Assembly: GCF_016756615.1 (NCBI RefSeq)
Contig: NZ_AP023262.1
Location: forward strand, 2,853,501 to 2,917,500
From: Mesorhizobium sp. L-8-3
GTDB taxonomy: Bacteria; Pseudomonadota; Alphaproteobacteria; Rhizobiales; Rhizobiaceae
DNA length: 64,000 nucleotides
Direction: 5' to 3'
Shown in pieces: positions 52,588 through 60,079 of this stretch. The notes under the pieces were generated by a model. It made no database searches. It was not told the origin of the DNA and saw only the letters and a list, made by a program, of their open reading frames with translations. The first letter of the stretch is position 1. Each line of letters starts with the position of its first letter. Both the position numbers and the translations under genes were made by a program.

Positions 52588-53573
52588 GCCTCGCTCCGCT
52601 CGACTACCGCAAGTCGGCCCTGCTGGTAATCGACCTGCAGAACGCCTTCATCCACGAGAAGGGCACGCTCGGTATTTCAGGCGTCGACACCAAGCGTCTC
52701 TCCTCGATCGTCTCGCCCCTGGCGAAGCTGATCAAGCGTTGCCAGGATGTCGGCATCCCCGTGATCTGGACGATGCAGGAGCATTTCGCGGCCGACCAGA
52801 ACCGCGCCAGGAAGAAGCTCGCCGGGCACACGGCGCGGCGCAAGCAGGTATCGGCGCTGGCCGGAAGTTGGGACGAAGAGATCATCGACGAGCTGAAGCC
52901 GCTGGCGGCGTTCGATCCGTCCTTCGTCATCCGCAAGCATCGCTTCGGCGCCTTCTACGAGACCCGCCTCGAGATGATGCTGAAGATGCTGGGCACCCAG
53001 CATCTGTTCGTCACGGGCGCCACCACCAACGCTTGTGTCGAGACGAGCATCCGTGAAGCCTATCTGCGCGATCTCGACGTCATCGCCGTGGACGACTGCG
53101 TGTCCGGCGTCAATGCCGAGTGGGAGGCGACTGCCAAGCAGATCTGGAAGCAGTATTTCTGCGAGATCGCTCCGTCCTCCGACATTCTCGCCTGGATCGA
53201 CGATCAGGTGAGACCGCGCGTCACGGGTTACGGCCACCAGCTGATCATGGTGAACGACATCGACAAGTCCGTCGATTTCTACACCAACCTGCTCGGCTTC
53301 ACGATCAGGCCGGCCAAGCCGCTCGCCGACGGTCGCCCCTTCACCGCCTTCCACCAGGGCATCGCCCTGATCAACGGCAAGGTGCCCGAGCATCGCCAGC
53401 TCGACCATATCGCTTTCGAGGTGAACGATGTCCGCGCGCTCGACTCCAGGCTAAGGAGTGCCGGCGTGCGTTACTACAACGAGCTGCATGACGGGCCGTA
53501 CGGGCTGACCATCTACATCGCCGATCCCGACGGGACAAAGGTCGAGCTCTATCAGGTCGGCGCGACCGCCTGA
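52584..53573 (+). CDS. Fusion of isochorismatase-like amidohydrolase and VOC domain
   Basis: 329 residues in two domains. Residues 8-205 are an isochorismatase-like cysteine hydrolase with triad D17 ('LLVIDLQNAF'), K118 ('VIRKHRFGAFYET') and C151 ('TGATTNACVETS'). This family includes N-carbamoylsarcosine amidase and RutB. Residues about 216-326 are a VOC domain with possible metal ligands H218 ('GYGHQLIMV'), H275 ('QLDHIAFEV') and E321 ('TKVELYQV'). The join at 'DDQVRPRVTGYGHQ' has no stop or frameshift. The first domain would hydrolyse an amide or carbamoyl group and the second would act on or bind the same molecule. Last gene of the second island operon. Confidence 0.88.
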   Translation: MSLAPLDYRKSALLVIDLQNAFIHEKGTLGISGVDTKRLSSIVSPLAKLIKRCQDVGIPVIWTMQEHFAADQNRARKKLAGHTARRKQVSALAGSWDEEIIDELKPLAAFDPSFVIRKHRFGAFYETRLEMMLKMLGTQHLFVTGATTNACVETSIREAYLRDLDVIAVDDCVSGVNAEWEATAKQIWKQYFCEIAPSSDILAWIDDQVRPRVTGYGHQLIMVNDIDKSVDFYTNLLGFTIRPAKPLADGRPFTAFHQGIALINGKVPEHRQLDHIAFEVNDVRALDSRLRSAGVRYYNELHDGPYGLTIYIADPDGTKVELYQVGATA

Positions 53574-54002
53574 GCTTTGCAACTGCCGGCCGCTGGATGC
53601 GGCCGGCCCGCTTCGGATACGCCCCAGAGAACCGAAGATCCGCCAAATATTGTGCGGCGGGCGGATAGGTGGCAAGCGTATTGCAAGGGCCGAGTCTTCC
53701 GTGGTTCTCTACGCATGGTAGCAATGCAGCAAATGGTTGTTGGAGCGAAGGCGGGCATTGTCGAAGATAGTCCTTCGGCAGCGGGTTGGGGCCAGGCGGA
53801 TTCCACGGCGTCGTTTGTCCGCCGGTATCCGTGTCGGACTTATCGGTTGCCGTGAACCGAAGGATCATCTATTGATCACAGTGTGAGATCACAGTCAGCG
53901 TCGCCAACACGTATCGTGATGGTGCCGGCGGGCAGGCGAGCGGATACCGGTACGTTCTGGAACCGGTGTCCTGAGACCAGGCGCGAAAGACGGAGATGCG
54001 AA
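53574..54002. other. Gap of about 430 bp ahead of the GntR gene
   Basis: No convincing gene. The left 280 bp show no recognisable element. The right part carries the GntR-type operator at 53873-53891 with an additional GGATCA at 53862. No TTGACA-like -35 is correctly spaced here, unlike sites 1, 2 and 4. Confidence 0.5.
53862..53891 (+). promoter_or_regulatory. GntR-type operator, site 3 (probable autoregulation)
   Basis: TGATCACAGTGTGAGATCA at 53873-53891 fits the 19-bp consensus found at 39925, 48263 and 57200. An extra GGATCA begins at 53862. It lies 112 bp upstream of the GntR regulator start at 54003, so the regulator probably controls itself. Confidence 0.65.
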
Positions 54003-54746
54003 ATGCGCATCGAAAACACCGAAGTGACCAAGAACGAATCCCAGGAGACGACCAAGCGGGAGCGTGGTCACGTCCATGAACATGTACTGCGCTACATGCG
54101 CAGGGGGCTGATGGTCGGCGCGTTCCTGCCGGGGCAGGTGATGAGCCTGCGCAAGCTGGCGGCGGGGTTGGGCACCAGCCCGATGCCGGTTCGCGAGGTG
54201 CTGAGCCGCCTCGTCGCCGCCAACGCGCTTGAGGAAACCAAGGGCGGTTCCGTGCGAGTGCCCCGGCTAGGGCCCGAGAAGCTCAGCGACCTTTTCGCCG
54301 TGCGCGAACTGCTGGAGGGCATGGCGACCGAGCTTGCGGCCAAGAAGGCGGGCCCGGCCTTGATTGCAGAACTCACCGGAATAAACAGGCAACTGCTCCA
54401 GGCAATCGAGAAGCGCGACATACTGAACTGCCTGTCTTCCAATCAGAAATTCCATTTCACGCTTTACGAGGCCGCTGAGTCCGAAGTGCTGATGCCTCTG
54501 ATCGAATCGCTTTGGCTGCAATTCGGGCCGACCATGTACATGTCGCTGCTGATCCCTTCGATGCCGTGGAATGCGTCCGACCACGAGGCGATCCTCGACG
54601 CCTTGAAGGAAGGCAATGCGACTGCCGCGAAGCGGGGCATCGTCCATGACATCAGGACCACCTGCCGCGCGCTTCTCAGCGTCGCGGGCTCGAAAGGCAT
54701 CGAGCTTCCCTTCGCGCAGGGGCCGGAGCTGCTTTTCGATTATTGA
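54003..54746 (+). CDS. GntR-family regulator with FCD domain, likely master regulator of the island
   Basis: 247 residues from ATG 54003 (GGAG upstream). The winged helix at about 25-90 is 'LRYMRRGLMVGAFLPGQVMSLRKLAAGLGTSPMPVREVLSRLVAANALEETKGGSVRVP' (in parts), classic GntR. The FCD ligand domain begins 'LGPEKLSDLFAVRELLEGMATELAA' and includes 'NQKFHFTLYEAAES', 'SDHEAILDALKEGNATAAKRGIVHDI'. The His residues there usually bind a metal that holds a carboxylate effector. The operator palindrome ahead of this gene and three other island operons makes it the obvious regulator, most likely a repressor released by the substrate. Confidence 0.9.
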   Translation: MRIENTEVTKNESQETTKRERGHVHEHVLRYMRRGLMVGAFLPGQVMSLRKLAAGLGTSPMPVREVLSRLVAANALEETKGGSVRVPRLGPEKLSDLFAVRELLEGMATELAAKKAGPALIAELTGINRQLLQAIEKRDILNCLSSNQKFHFTLYEAAESEVLMPLIESLWLQFGPTMYMSLLIPSMPWNASDHEAILDALKEGNATAAKRGIVHDIRTTCRALLSVAGSKGIELPFAQGPELLFDY

Positions 54747-54777
54747 GATTTCGGAATCGTCATTGAAAGGAACCGTG

Positions 54778-55245
54778 ATGGCGGGGAAGTTCGAACAAAG
54801 ACTCGCCGCGCTCGGCATCAATCTGCCGGACAGCGTGCCGCCCGCGGCCAACTACGTGCCCGCGCGCAGGATCGGCAACCAGGTCTACATTTCCGGACAG
54901 GTCCCCGCCGAAGGCGGCAAGGACAAATATACCGGCAAGCTCGGCTCCGACTTCTCGGTCGAGGAGGGTCAGGCCGCAGCGCGGCTCTGCGCGGTGAACA
55001 TCCTGGCACAGCTCAAGCAGGCTCTCGGCGGCGACCTCGACCGCGTGGTCGGGGTGATCCGGCTCGGAGGCTTCGTCAATGCCGAACCTGACTTCGGGGA
55101 TCACCCGAAAGTCATCAACGGCGCATCCGACCTGATGGTCGAGGTTTTCGGCGAGGCCGGGCGTCACGCCCGCGCCGCCGTCGGCTGCTATTCGTTGCCA
55201 CGCAACGTCCCTGTAGAGGTCGATGCCATCTTCGAGGTGAACTGA
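54778..55245 (+). CDS. RidA/YjgF-family protein (imine/enamine deaminase)
   Basis: 155 residues from ATG 54778 (GAAAGGAACC upstream). 'NQVYISGQVPAEGGKDKYTGKLGSDFSVEEGQAAARLCAVNILAQLKQALG' (in parts) and 'RHARAAVGCYSLPRNVPVEVDAIFEVN' carry the family pattern, including the Arg of the active site. Slightly longer than RidA (~128), as in YjgH-like members. It would hydrolyse reactive imines or enamines formed when amino acids or ring-opened products are processed. It lies between the GntR and CobW genes, spacing 31 and 2 bp. Confidence 0.88.
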   Translation: MAGKFEQRLAALGINLPDSVPPAANYVPARRIGNQVYISGQVPAEGGKDKYTGKLGSDFSVEEGQAAARLCAVNILAQLKQALGGDLDRVVGVIRLGGFVNAEPDFGDHPKVINGASDLMVEVFGEAGRHARAAVGCYSLPRNVPVEVDAIFEVN

Positions 55246-55247
55246 TC

Positions 55248-56243
55248 GTGCAGCCTGCCGCCGCCTCGGTTGACGCGAGGATACCGGTCCATGTGCTGAC
55301 CGGTTTTCTCGGAAGCGGCAAGACGACACTCCTGAGGCATCTGCTCGGCACGCCGGAAATGGCCGACACGGTCGTCGTCATCAACGAATTCGGCGAGGTG
55401 GGGCTCGACCATCTTCTGGTGCGCGAAGTCTCCGAGGATGTCGTGCTGCTGTCGTCGGGCTGCCTGTGCTGTGCGGTGCGAGACGACCTCGTCTCCACAT
55501 TGGCGGATCTTTCGGCCATGGCCGGTCGCGGCGAGGTCGCGCCCTTCCGGCGGATCGTCGTCGAAACCACGGGCCTCGCCGACCCGGCTCCCATAATGCA
55601 CGCGGTGATGGGGGATTTGCAGCTGCGCCGTGCCTATCGCGCGGGCGGCATCGTCACCACCGTCGACGGTGTCAGCGGCACGCATAGCCTCGGCGGCTTC
55701 GCCGAGGCTGCTCAGCAGGTGGCGCTTGCCGACCATATCGTCATCACCAAGTCCGATCTCGTGGAACGCTGGCGGCTCGATGCGCTCGGTCTCGACCTTG
55801 CCAAGGTCAACCCGTCAGTGCAGCCGCTGACCTCGAGCCGCGGTGCAATGCCGGGTGCGGCCGAGATCTTCGCCAATGCAGCGAACCGCGCGCCGCGTTA
55901 CATCAAGGCCGACGGCTTGCCGACGGCCGGCAAGCACAGCGACGGCATCGAGACTTTCACGGTCGAGGTGACGCAGGAGGTCGATTGGCCGGCCTTCGTC
56001 GAATGGCTGGAGTTGCTGCTTGCAAACCGTGGGCAATCGATCCTGCGGGTGAAAGGTCTGTTGCTCGTGCGCGGCGACCCGCGGCCGGTGGTGATCCACG
56101 GCGTGCAGCATGTCGTCTATCCGCCCGAATATCTGCCGCGCTGGCCCGATGGAGCGCCACGTGGATGGCTCGTCTTCATCGCGCGCAACCTGACCAGGAC
56201 GGCGATCGAGAATGCTCTGCCGTCGACTTTCGCCTCGACCTGA
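55248..56243 (+). CDS. CobW/P47K-family metallochaperone GTPase
   Basis: 331 residues from GTG 55248. P-loop 'VHVLTGFLGSGKTT' (18-27), 'VVVINEFGEVGLDHLLV', the metal-binding 'SGCLCCAV' with C72, C74 and C75, and 'TKSDLVERW' as guanine-specificity motif. The C-terminal CobW domain is 'LLANRGQSILRVKGLLLVRGDPRPVVIHGVQHVVYPP' (in parts). Such GTPases deliver Zn, Co or Fe to client enzymes. In this island two Zn/Mn-type amidohydrolases are likely clients. Immediately after the RidA gene. Confidence 0.9.
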   Translation: MQPAAASVDARIPVHVLTGFLGSGKTTLLRHLLGTPEMADTVVVINEFGEVGLDHLLVREVSEDVVLLSSGCLCCAVRDDLVSTLADLSAMAGRGEVAPFRRIVVETTGLADPAPIMHAVMGDLQLRRAYRAGGIVTTVDGVSGTHSLGGFAEAAQQVALADHIVITKSDLVERWRLDALGLDLAKVNPSVQPLTSSRGAMPGAAEIFANAANRAPRYIKADGLPTAGKHSDGIETFTVEVTQEVDWPAFVEWLELLLANRGQSILRVKGLLLVRGDPRPVVIHGVQHVVYPPEYLPRWPDGAPRGWLVFIARNLTRTAIENALPSTFAST

Positions 56244-56279
56244 CGCAGACCGGCAACTCAAGTCGGAAACTGGCGCGCC

Positions 56280-57053
56280 ATGGAGCCTGTTCACATCCCC
56301 GTCACACCATCGTTTCGCCTCGATGGCCGTCGCGCGCTGATCACTGGTGCCGGACGCGGCATCGGCCTCGCCGCCGCTGCCTGCCTTGCGCAGGCGGGTG
56401 CCCACGTCACGCTTCGGGCCCGGACCCGAGACGAGGTGCAGGCGGCCGCCGCTGCAATCCGGTCCGCGGGAGGCCAGGCCGATGCATTGGTGATCGACAT
56501 CACCGATATCGCGAGGGTGGAACATGCGCTGGGCGATGCTGAGCCATACGATATCCTCGTCAGCAATGCCGGTACCAACCGGCCGGGTCCATTCGTCGAT
56601 GTCGGCGCCGAAGACTTTGATGCGGTCTTTGCATTGAATGTCAGGGCCGCGTTCTTTCTCGCCCAGGCGGTGGCGCGGAAGATTCTGACCATGGGCCGCA
56701 AGGGGTCGATCATTCACGTCTCGTCGCAGCTCGGGCATGTCGGCGCGACGAACCGTTCGGTTTATGTCGCTTCCAAATTCGCGATCGAGGGCCTCACCAA
56801 GGCGCTTGCCGTTGAACTTGGCCCGAAGGGCATCCGTGTCAACACGGTCGCGCCGACCTTCACCGACACGCCGCTGACTCGTTCCTACGGCCTCGACGCC
56901 GACGGGCTGGCTGCCGTCGAGGCGAGAATCAAGCTCGGCCGGATCGGAAAAGTCGAAGACCTGATGGGAGCGATCCTGTTTCTGGCGTCCGACGCGTCTG
57001 CTCTCGTGACCGGCACGTCGCTGGTGGTCGACGGTGGTTGGACCGCCGACTGA
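56280..57053 (+). CDS. Short-chain dehydrogenase/reductase (SDR)
   Basis: 257 residues. Cofactor motif TGAGRGIG (22-29), 'ILVSNAGTNRPGPF' (NAG motif), catalytic Ser in 'IIHVSSQLGHVG', 'YVASKFAIEGLTKALAVELGPKGIRVN' (Tyr-x3-Lys near 162-166) and 'ASALVTGTSLVVDGGWTAD' at the end. It oxidises or reduces a hydroxyl/keto group with NAD(P). Last gene of the regulator operon, 36 bp after the CobW gene. Substrate unknown. Confidence 0.9.
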   Translation: MEPVHIPVTPSFRLDGRRALITGAGRGIGLAAAACLAQAGAHVTLRARTRDEVQAAAAAIRSAGGQADALVIDITDIARVEHALGDAEPYDILVSNAGTNRPGPFVDVGAEDFDAVFALNVRAAFFLAQAVARKILTMGRKGSIIHVSSQLGHVGATNRSVYVASKFAIEGLTKALAVELGPKGIRVNTVAPTFTDTPLTRSYGLDADGLAAVEARIKLGRIGKVEDLMGAILFLASDASALVTGTSLVVDGGWTAD

Positions 57054-57182
57054 CGGTCACCAGAACCAGTCGCCGACAAATAGTCGGCGCCGTTTGGCAA
57101 TGATCAGTTGCGCACCCGGCAGCCCTTTATCGCTTGGTTTGATCAATCGGCAGACGTGTATTGCGATGCCCCGATTCCCCGC

Positions 57183-57218
57183 TTGACAAACCAAAATTGT
57201 GATCACACTATGAGATCA
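57183..57218 (+). promoter_or_regulatory. Promoter with GntR-type operator, site 4
   Basis: TTGACA (57183-57188) with CACTAT at 57206-57211 (17-bp spacer) is a likely promoter. The palindrome TGATCACACTATGAGATCA (57200-57218) covers the -10 region. It lies about 105 bp ahead of the ABC binding-protein start. The rest of the 269-bp gap (57054-57322) contains a GGGAGGAG ribosome-binding site at its right end and nothing else that I recognise. Confidence 0.7.
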
Positions 57219-57322
57219 AGAATGGGGATTGAGTGCTGAGGAGCACACCGCATTCGAGGGAGTTTGAACGCGGCTGCGTCGGTCGCGCGGCGCGTTTTTG
57301 CGCCTGCCAAGGGAGGAGAAGA

Positions 57323-58315
57323 ATGTCTTACGCCACAAGTCTCGTTCGCAGCCTGACACTCGCCGCAACAGTGGCAGTCGGATCCATCTTGGCCAGCCAA
57401 AGCGCGATGGCCGAGGATTTGAATGTCCGTTTCAGCTGGAAGCTCAAAGGCGAGTACGGGTTCTTTTATCTGGGCGAAGAGAAGGGCGTCTACAGGGACG
57501 CCGGCGTTACGCCGAAGCTGGGCGAAGGGGCTGGTTCGCAGGCCGCGCTCGGGTCGCTCGTCCAGGCCCAGGAGGACGTGGTCGTCCTGCCCGGCATCTT
57601 TGCCATCTCGGCGATCCAGAAGGGCATGCCGGTCAAGATCATCGCGCTTTACCAGCCTGAGGCGCCGGTCGTGCTGATCTCGCATCCCGAAAAGCCGGTC
57701 ACGTCGCCGAAGGATCTCGAGGGCAAGTCGATCGCCCACTCGGTGGGGGAGACCGGCACGTCCTATCTCGGTGTCTTCTGCGAGGCGAACAAGATCGACT
57801 GTGCGAAGGTCAACAAGGTCCAGATGGACTCCCAGTCCCGTGTCCCGCAGTTCCTGCAGAAGCAGGTCGACGTGGTCAGCGTCTATCTCACCAATGACCT
57901 GCCAGTGCTCGAAGACAAGACGGGCGTCAAATATCCCGTTCTCGACCTGACGGAATACGGGCTTGCCGTTCCCGGCATGGCGGTGGTAGCGAGCGACGAC
58001 GGCATCGCCAAGAAGGGCGCTGCGCTTAAGAGCTTCCTTGCAGCCAACGCCAAGGCGATCGAGATGACCCGCGCCGATCCCGCCGCCGCCACGACCGCGC
58101 TGAAGGCGGTCTGGCAGGCCGGGCCATCGGACAAGGTGGTGCAGCAGCAGGTCGAGCAGACGTCGGCATCGATTCACTCCTCCGCGGGCACGCCGGTCGG
58201 CTGGATCGACGAGAAGGCGATTGCCGAGGCACTCAAGCTGATCGGCAGCGTCGAGGACATCGGCGAAGCCAAGCCGCTTTCGTCGTTCTATACCAATGAC
58301 CTTTTGAAGCAGTGA
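57323..58315 (+). CDS. NMT1/THI5-like ABC transporter substrate-binding protein (SsuA/TauA/ThiY type)
   Basis: 330 residues from ATG 57323 with GGGAGGAG upstream. Signal peptide about 1-33 (LTLAATVAVGSILASQSAMA). The mature part 'VRFSWKLKGEYGFFYLGEEKGVYRDAGV', 'PKLGEGAGSQAALGSLVQAQEDVVVLPG', 'KSPKDLEGKSIAH'-like and 'SFLAANAKAIEMTRADPAAA' shows the NMT1 family. These bind sulfonates, thiamine precursors, pyrimidines or other heterocycles in the periplasm. It heads the fourth operator-controlled unit and presumably captures the island's substrate. Confidence 0.88.
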   Translation: MSYATSLVRSLTLAATVAVGSILASQSAMAEDLNVRFSWKLKGEYGFFYLGEEKGVYRDAGVTPKLGEGAGSQAALGSLVQAQEDVVVLPGIFAISAIQKGMPVKIIALYQPEAPVVLISHPEKPVTSPKDLEGKSIAHSVGETGTSYLGVFCEANKIDCAKVNKVQMDSQSRVPQFLQKQVDVVSVYLTNDLPVLEDKTGVKYPVLDLTEYGLAVPGMAVVASDDGIAKKGAALKSFLAANAKAIEMTRADPAAATTALKAVWQAGPSDKVVQQQVEQTSASIHSSAGTPVGWIDEKAIAEALKLIGSVEDIGEAKPLSSFYTNDLLKQ

Positions 58316-58323
58316 GGCCTGAA

Positions 58324-59157
58324 GTGGCAAATGCTGACGTGTTGAGCGCCGGGCAGGCGCAGAAGAAGCAGGGCAGGAGCATGGCTGGCAAGAAAAAGGT
58401 GCGAGGAAGCTTCCTGGAGCGCTATTCGGCGCTCCTCCTCGCTGCGGCACTGATCGGCGCGTGGCAGATCCTGGTGCCTCTGGCCGGCCTGTCGGCCTTC
58501 GTCCTGCCGACGCCGCTCGCCATTGCGGAACGCATGGTCAGCGAATTCCCGCTGCTTCTGTCACATGCCTATGTCACGCTCTTCGAGGTGGTTTCGGGCT
58601 TCTTTCTCGGGATCGTGATCGGCATCCCGCTTGCGCTCGCCATCTTCTATTCGCGGGCGTTCGAACGGGCCATCTATCCCATCCTGGTCGCCTTGCAGAC
58701 CGTGCCGAAGGTGGCGCTGGCTCCGTTGCTCGTGCTCTATCTGGGTTATGGCTGGGCGCCCAAGATCACGCTGGCCTTCCTCATTTCCTTCTTCCCGATC
58801 GTCATCTCGACCGTGGTCGGACTGCAGTCGCTGGACAAGAATCTCGTCAATCTCGTCCGCTCGATGGGAGCAAACGAATGGCAAACCTTCTTCAAGGTGC
58901 GCCTGCCGGCGGCGCTGCCCAACATCTTCGGCGGCTTCAAGGTGGCGGTCTCGCTGGCGGTGATCGGCGCGGTGATCGGCGAATATGTCGCCGCCGAGCG
59001 TGGCCTCGGCTATCTGCAACTCCAGGCCAATTCGCTGTTCGACACGACTCTGAATTTCGCGACCGTGGTGTCGATTTCGGGGCTCGGGGTGATCCTCTAC
59101 TTCATCATCAACTCGATCGAGGCTCGCGTCACCTACAAGCGCGACGCCGCCAAGTGA
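58324..59157 (+). CDS. ABC transporter permease (SsuC/TauC/ThiX type)
   Basis: 277 residues from GTG 58324 (GAGG upstream; GTG 58312, overlapping the preceding stop, and ATG 58381 are alternatives). Six membrane segments after a basic N-terminus. 'GLSAFVLPTPLAIAERMVSE', the permease loop 'SMGANEWQTFFKVRLPAALPNIFGGFKVAVSLAVIGAVIGEYVAAERGLG' (in parts, EAA motif) and 'LYFIINSIEARVT' are typical of this family. It forms the channel homodimer for the NMT1-type binding protein. Confidence 0.9.
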   Translation: MANADVLSAGQAQKKQGRSMAGKKKVRGSFLERYSALLLAAALIGAWQILVPLAGLSAFVLPTPLAIAERMVSEFPLLLSHAYVTLFEVVSGFFLGIVIGIPLALAIFYSRAFERAIYPILVALQTVPKVALAPLLVLYLGYGWAPKITLAFLISFFPIVISTVVGLQSLDKNLVNLVRSMGANEWQTFFKVRLPAALPNIFGGFKVAVSLAVIGAVIGEYVAAERGLGYLQLQANSLFDTTLNFATVVSISGLGVILYFIINSIEARVTYKRDAAK

Positions 59158-59174
59158 CCGGACGGCAGGCCGCA

Positions 59175-60002
59175 ATGACGACAACGACAGTGAGGCAGTC
59201 CATGCAAGCCACCAGCCAAGCCGGCGCGGCGGTCGAGATCTCGCGGCTTTCCAAGATCTACAAGACCCGGGAAGACGACGATGTCCTGGCGCTCGACAAG
59301 ATCGACCTCCAAATCGAGCCGGGCAGCTTCGTTGCCGTCGTGGGCCCGAGCGGATGCGGCAAGAGCACGCTGCTTTCGCTCCTGGCCGGCCTGACGTCGG
59401 CCTCGACCGGCAGGATCGCCATCGACGGAGAGGGCGTCAGCAAGCCGCATCCCAAGATCGGCGTCGTGTTCCAATCCGACCTGCTGCTCTACTGGCGCAC
59501 GGTCCTCGACAACATCCTGCTGCCGATCGAGATCAAGAAAAAGGACCTGGCCAAATATCGCGTCAGGGCCGAGGAACTGCTTGCCCAGGTCGGCCTCGAA
59601 GGCTTCGGCAACAAATATCCGTCGGAGCTTTCGGGTGGCATGCGCCAGCGCGTCGCGATCTGCCGCGCGCTGATCCAGGAGCCGGGGCTGCTTCTGATGG
59701 ACGAGCCGTTCGGCGCGCTCGATGCGCTGACCCGCGAACAGATGATCATGGATCTGCAGGCCATGTGGCTGAGGGTCCGCAACACCGTGCTGTTCATCAC
59801 CCACGGCATCGACGAGGCCGTCTTCCTCGCCGACCGGGTTCTGGTCATGTCGCCGCGCCCGGGCCGCGTCGACCTGGACCTGAAGATCGACATGCCGCGT
59901 CCGCGCCAGTGGAGCAAGACGCATGAGGACAAGGCCTATCATGGCTATGTCCGGCAGATCCGCGAGATCTTCGAGGCCAAGGGCATCCTCGTAGCCCACT
60001 AG
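59175..60002 (+). CDS. ABC transporter ATP-binding protein (SsuB/TauB/ThiZ type)
   Basis: 275 residues from ATG 59175. Walker A 'GPSGCGKSTLLSLLAGL', Q-loop 'IGVVFQSDLLLYWRTV', signature 'LSGGMRQRVAICRAL', Walker B 'LLLMDEPFGALDALTREQM' and H-loop 'VLFITHGIDEAVFLADRV'. 'SDLLLYWRTVLDNI' is characteristic of the SsuB/TauB/NMT1-linked group. Last gene of the importer operon and of the island, ending 78 bp before the second pntAA. Confidence 0.92.
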   Translation: MTTTTVRQSMQATSQAGAAVEISRLSKIYKTREDDDVLALDKIDLQIEPGSFVAVVGPSGCGKSTLLSLLAGLTSASTGRIAIDGEGVSKPHPKIGVVFQSDLLLYWRTVLDNILLPIEIKKKDLAKYRVRAEELLAQVGLEGFGNKYPSELSGGMRQRVAICRALIQEPGLLLMDEPFGALDALTREQMIMDLQAMWLRVRNTVLFITHGIDEAVFLADRVLVMSPRPGRVDLDLKIDMPRPRQWSKTHEDKAYHGYVRQIREIFEAKGILVAH

Positions 60003-60079
60003 CTGTCAGACCCGACAGGACAGGCATGCGCGTCGCCGGGGACTATCCCCGGCGGGCGGACAGTTGCGCGGAGAGCGGG

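Noticed and set aside
53577..53855. 92-codon plus-strand frame in the gap ahead of the GntR gene
   Set aside because: No ribosome-binding site, no recognisable domain and composition like non-coding DNA.
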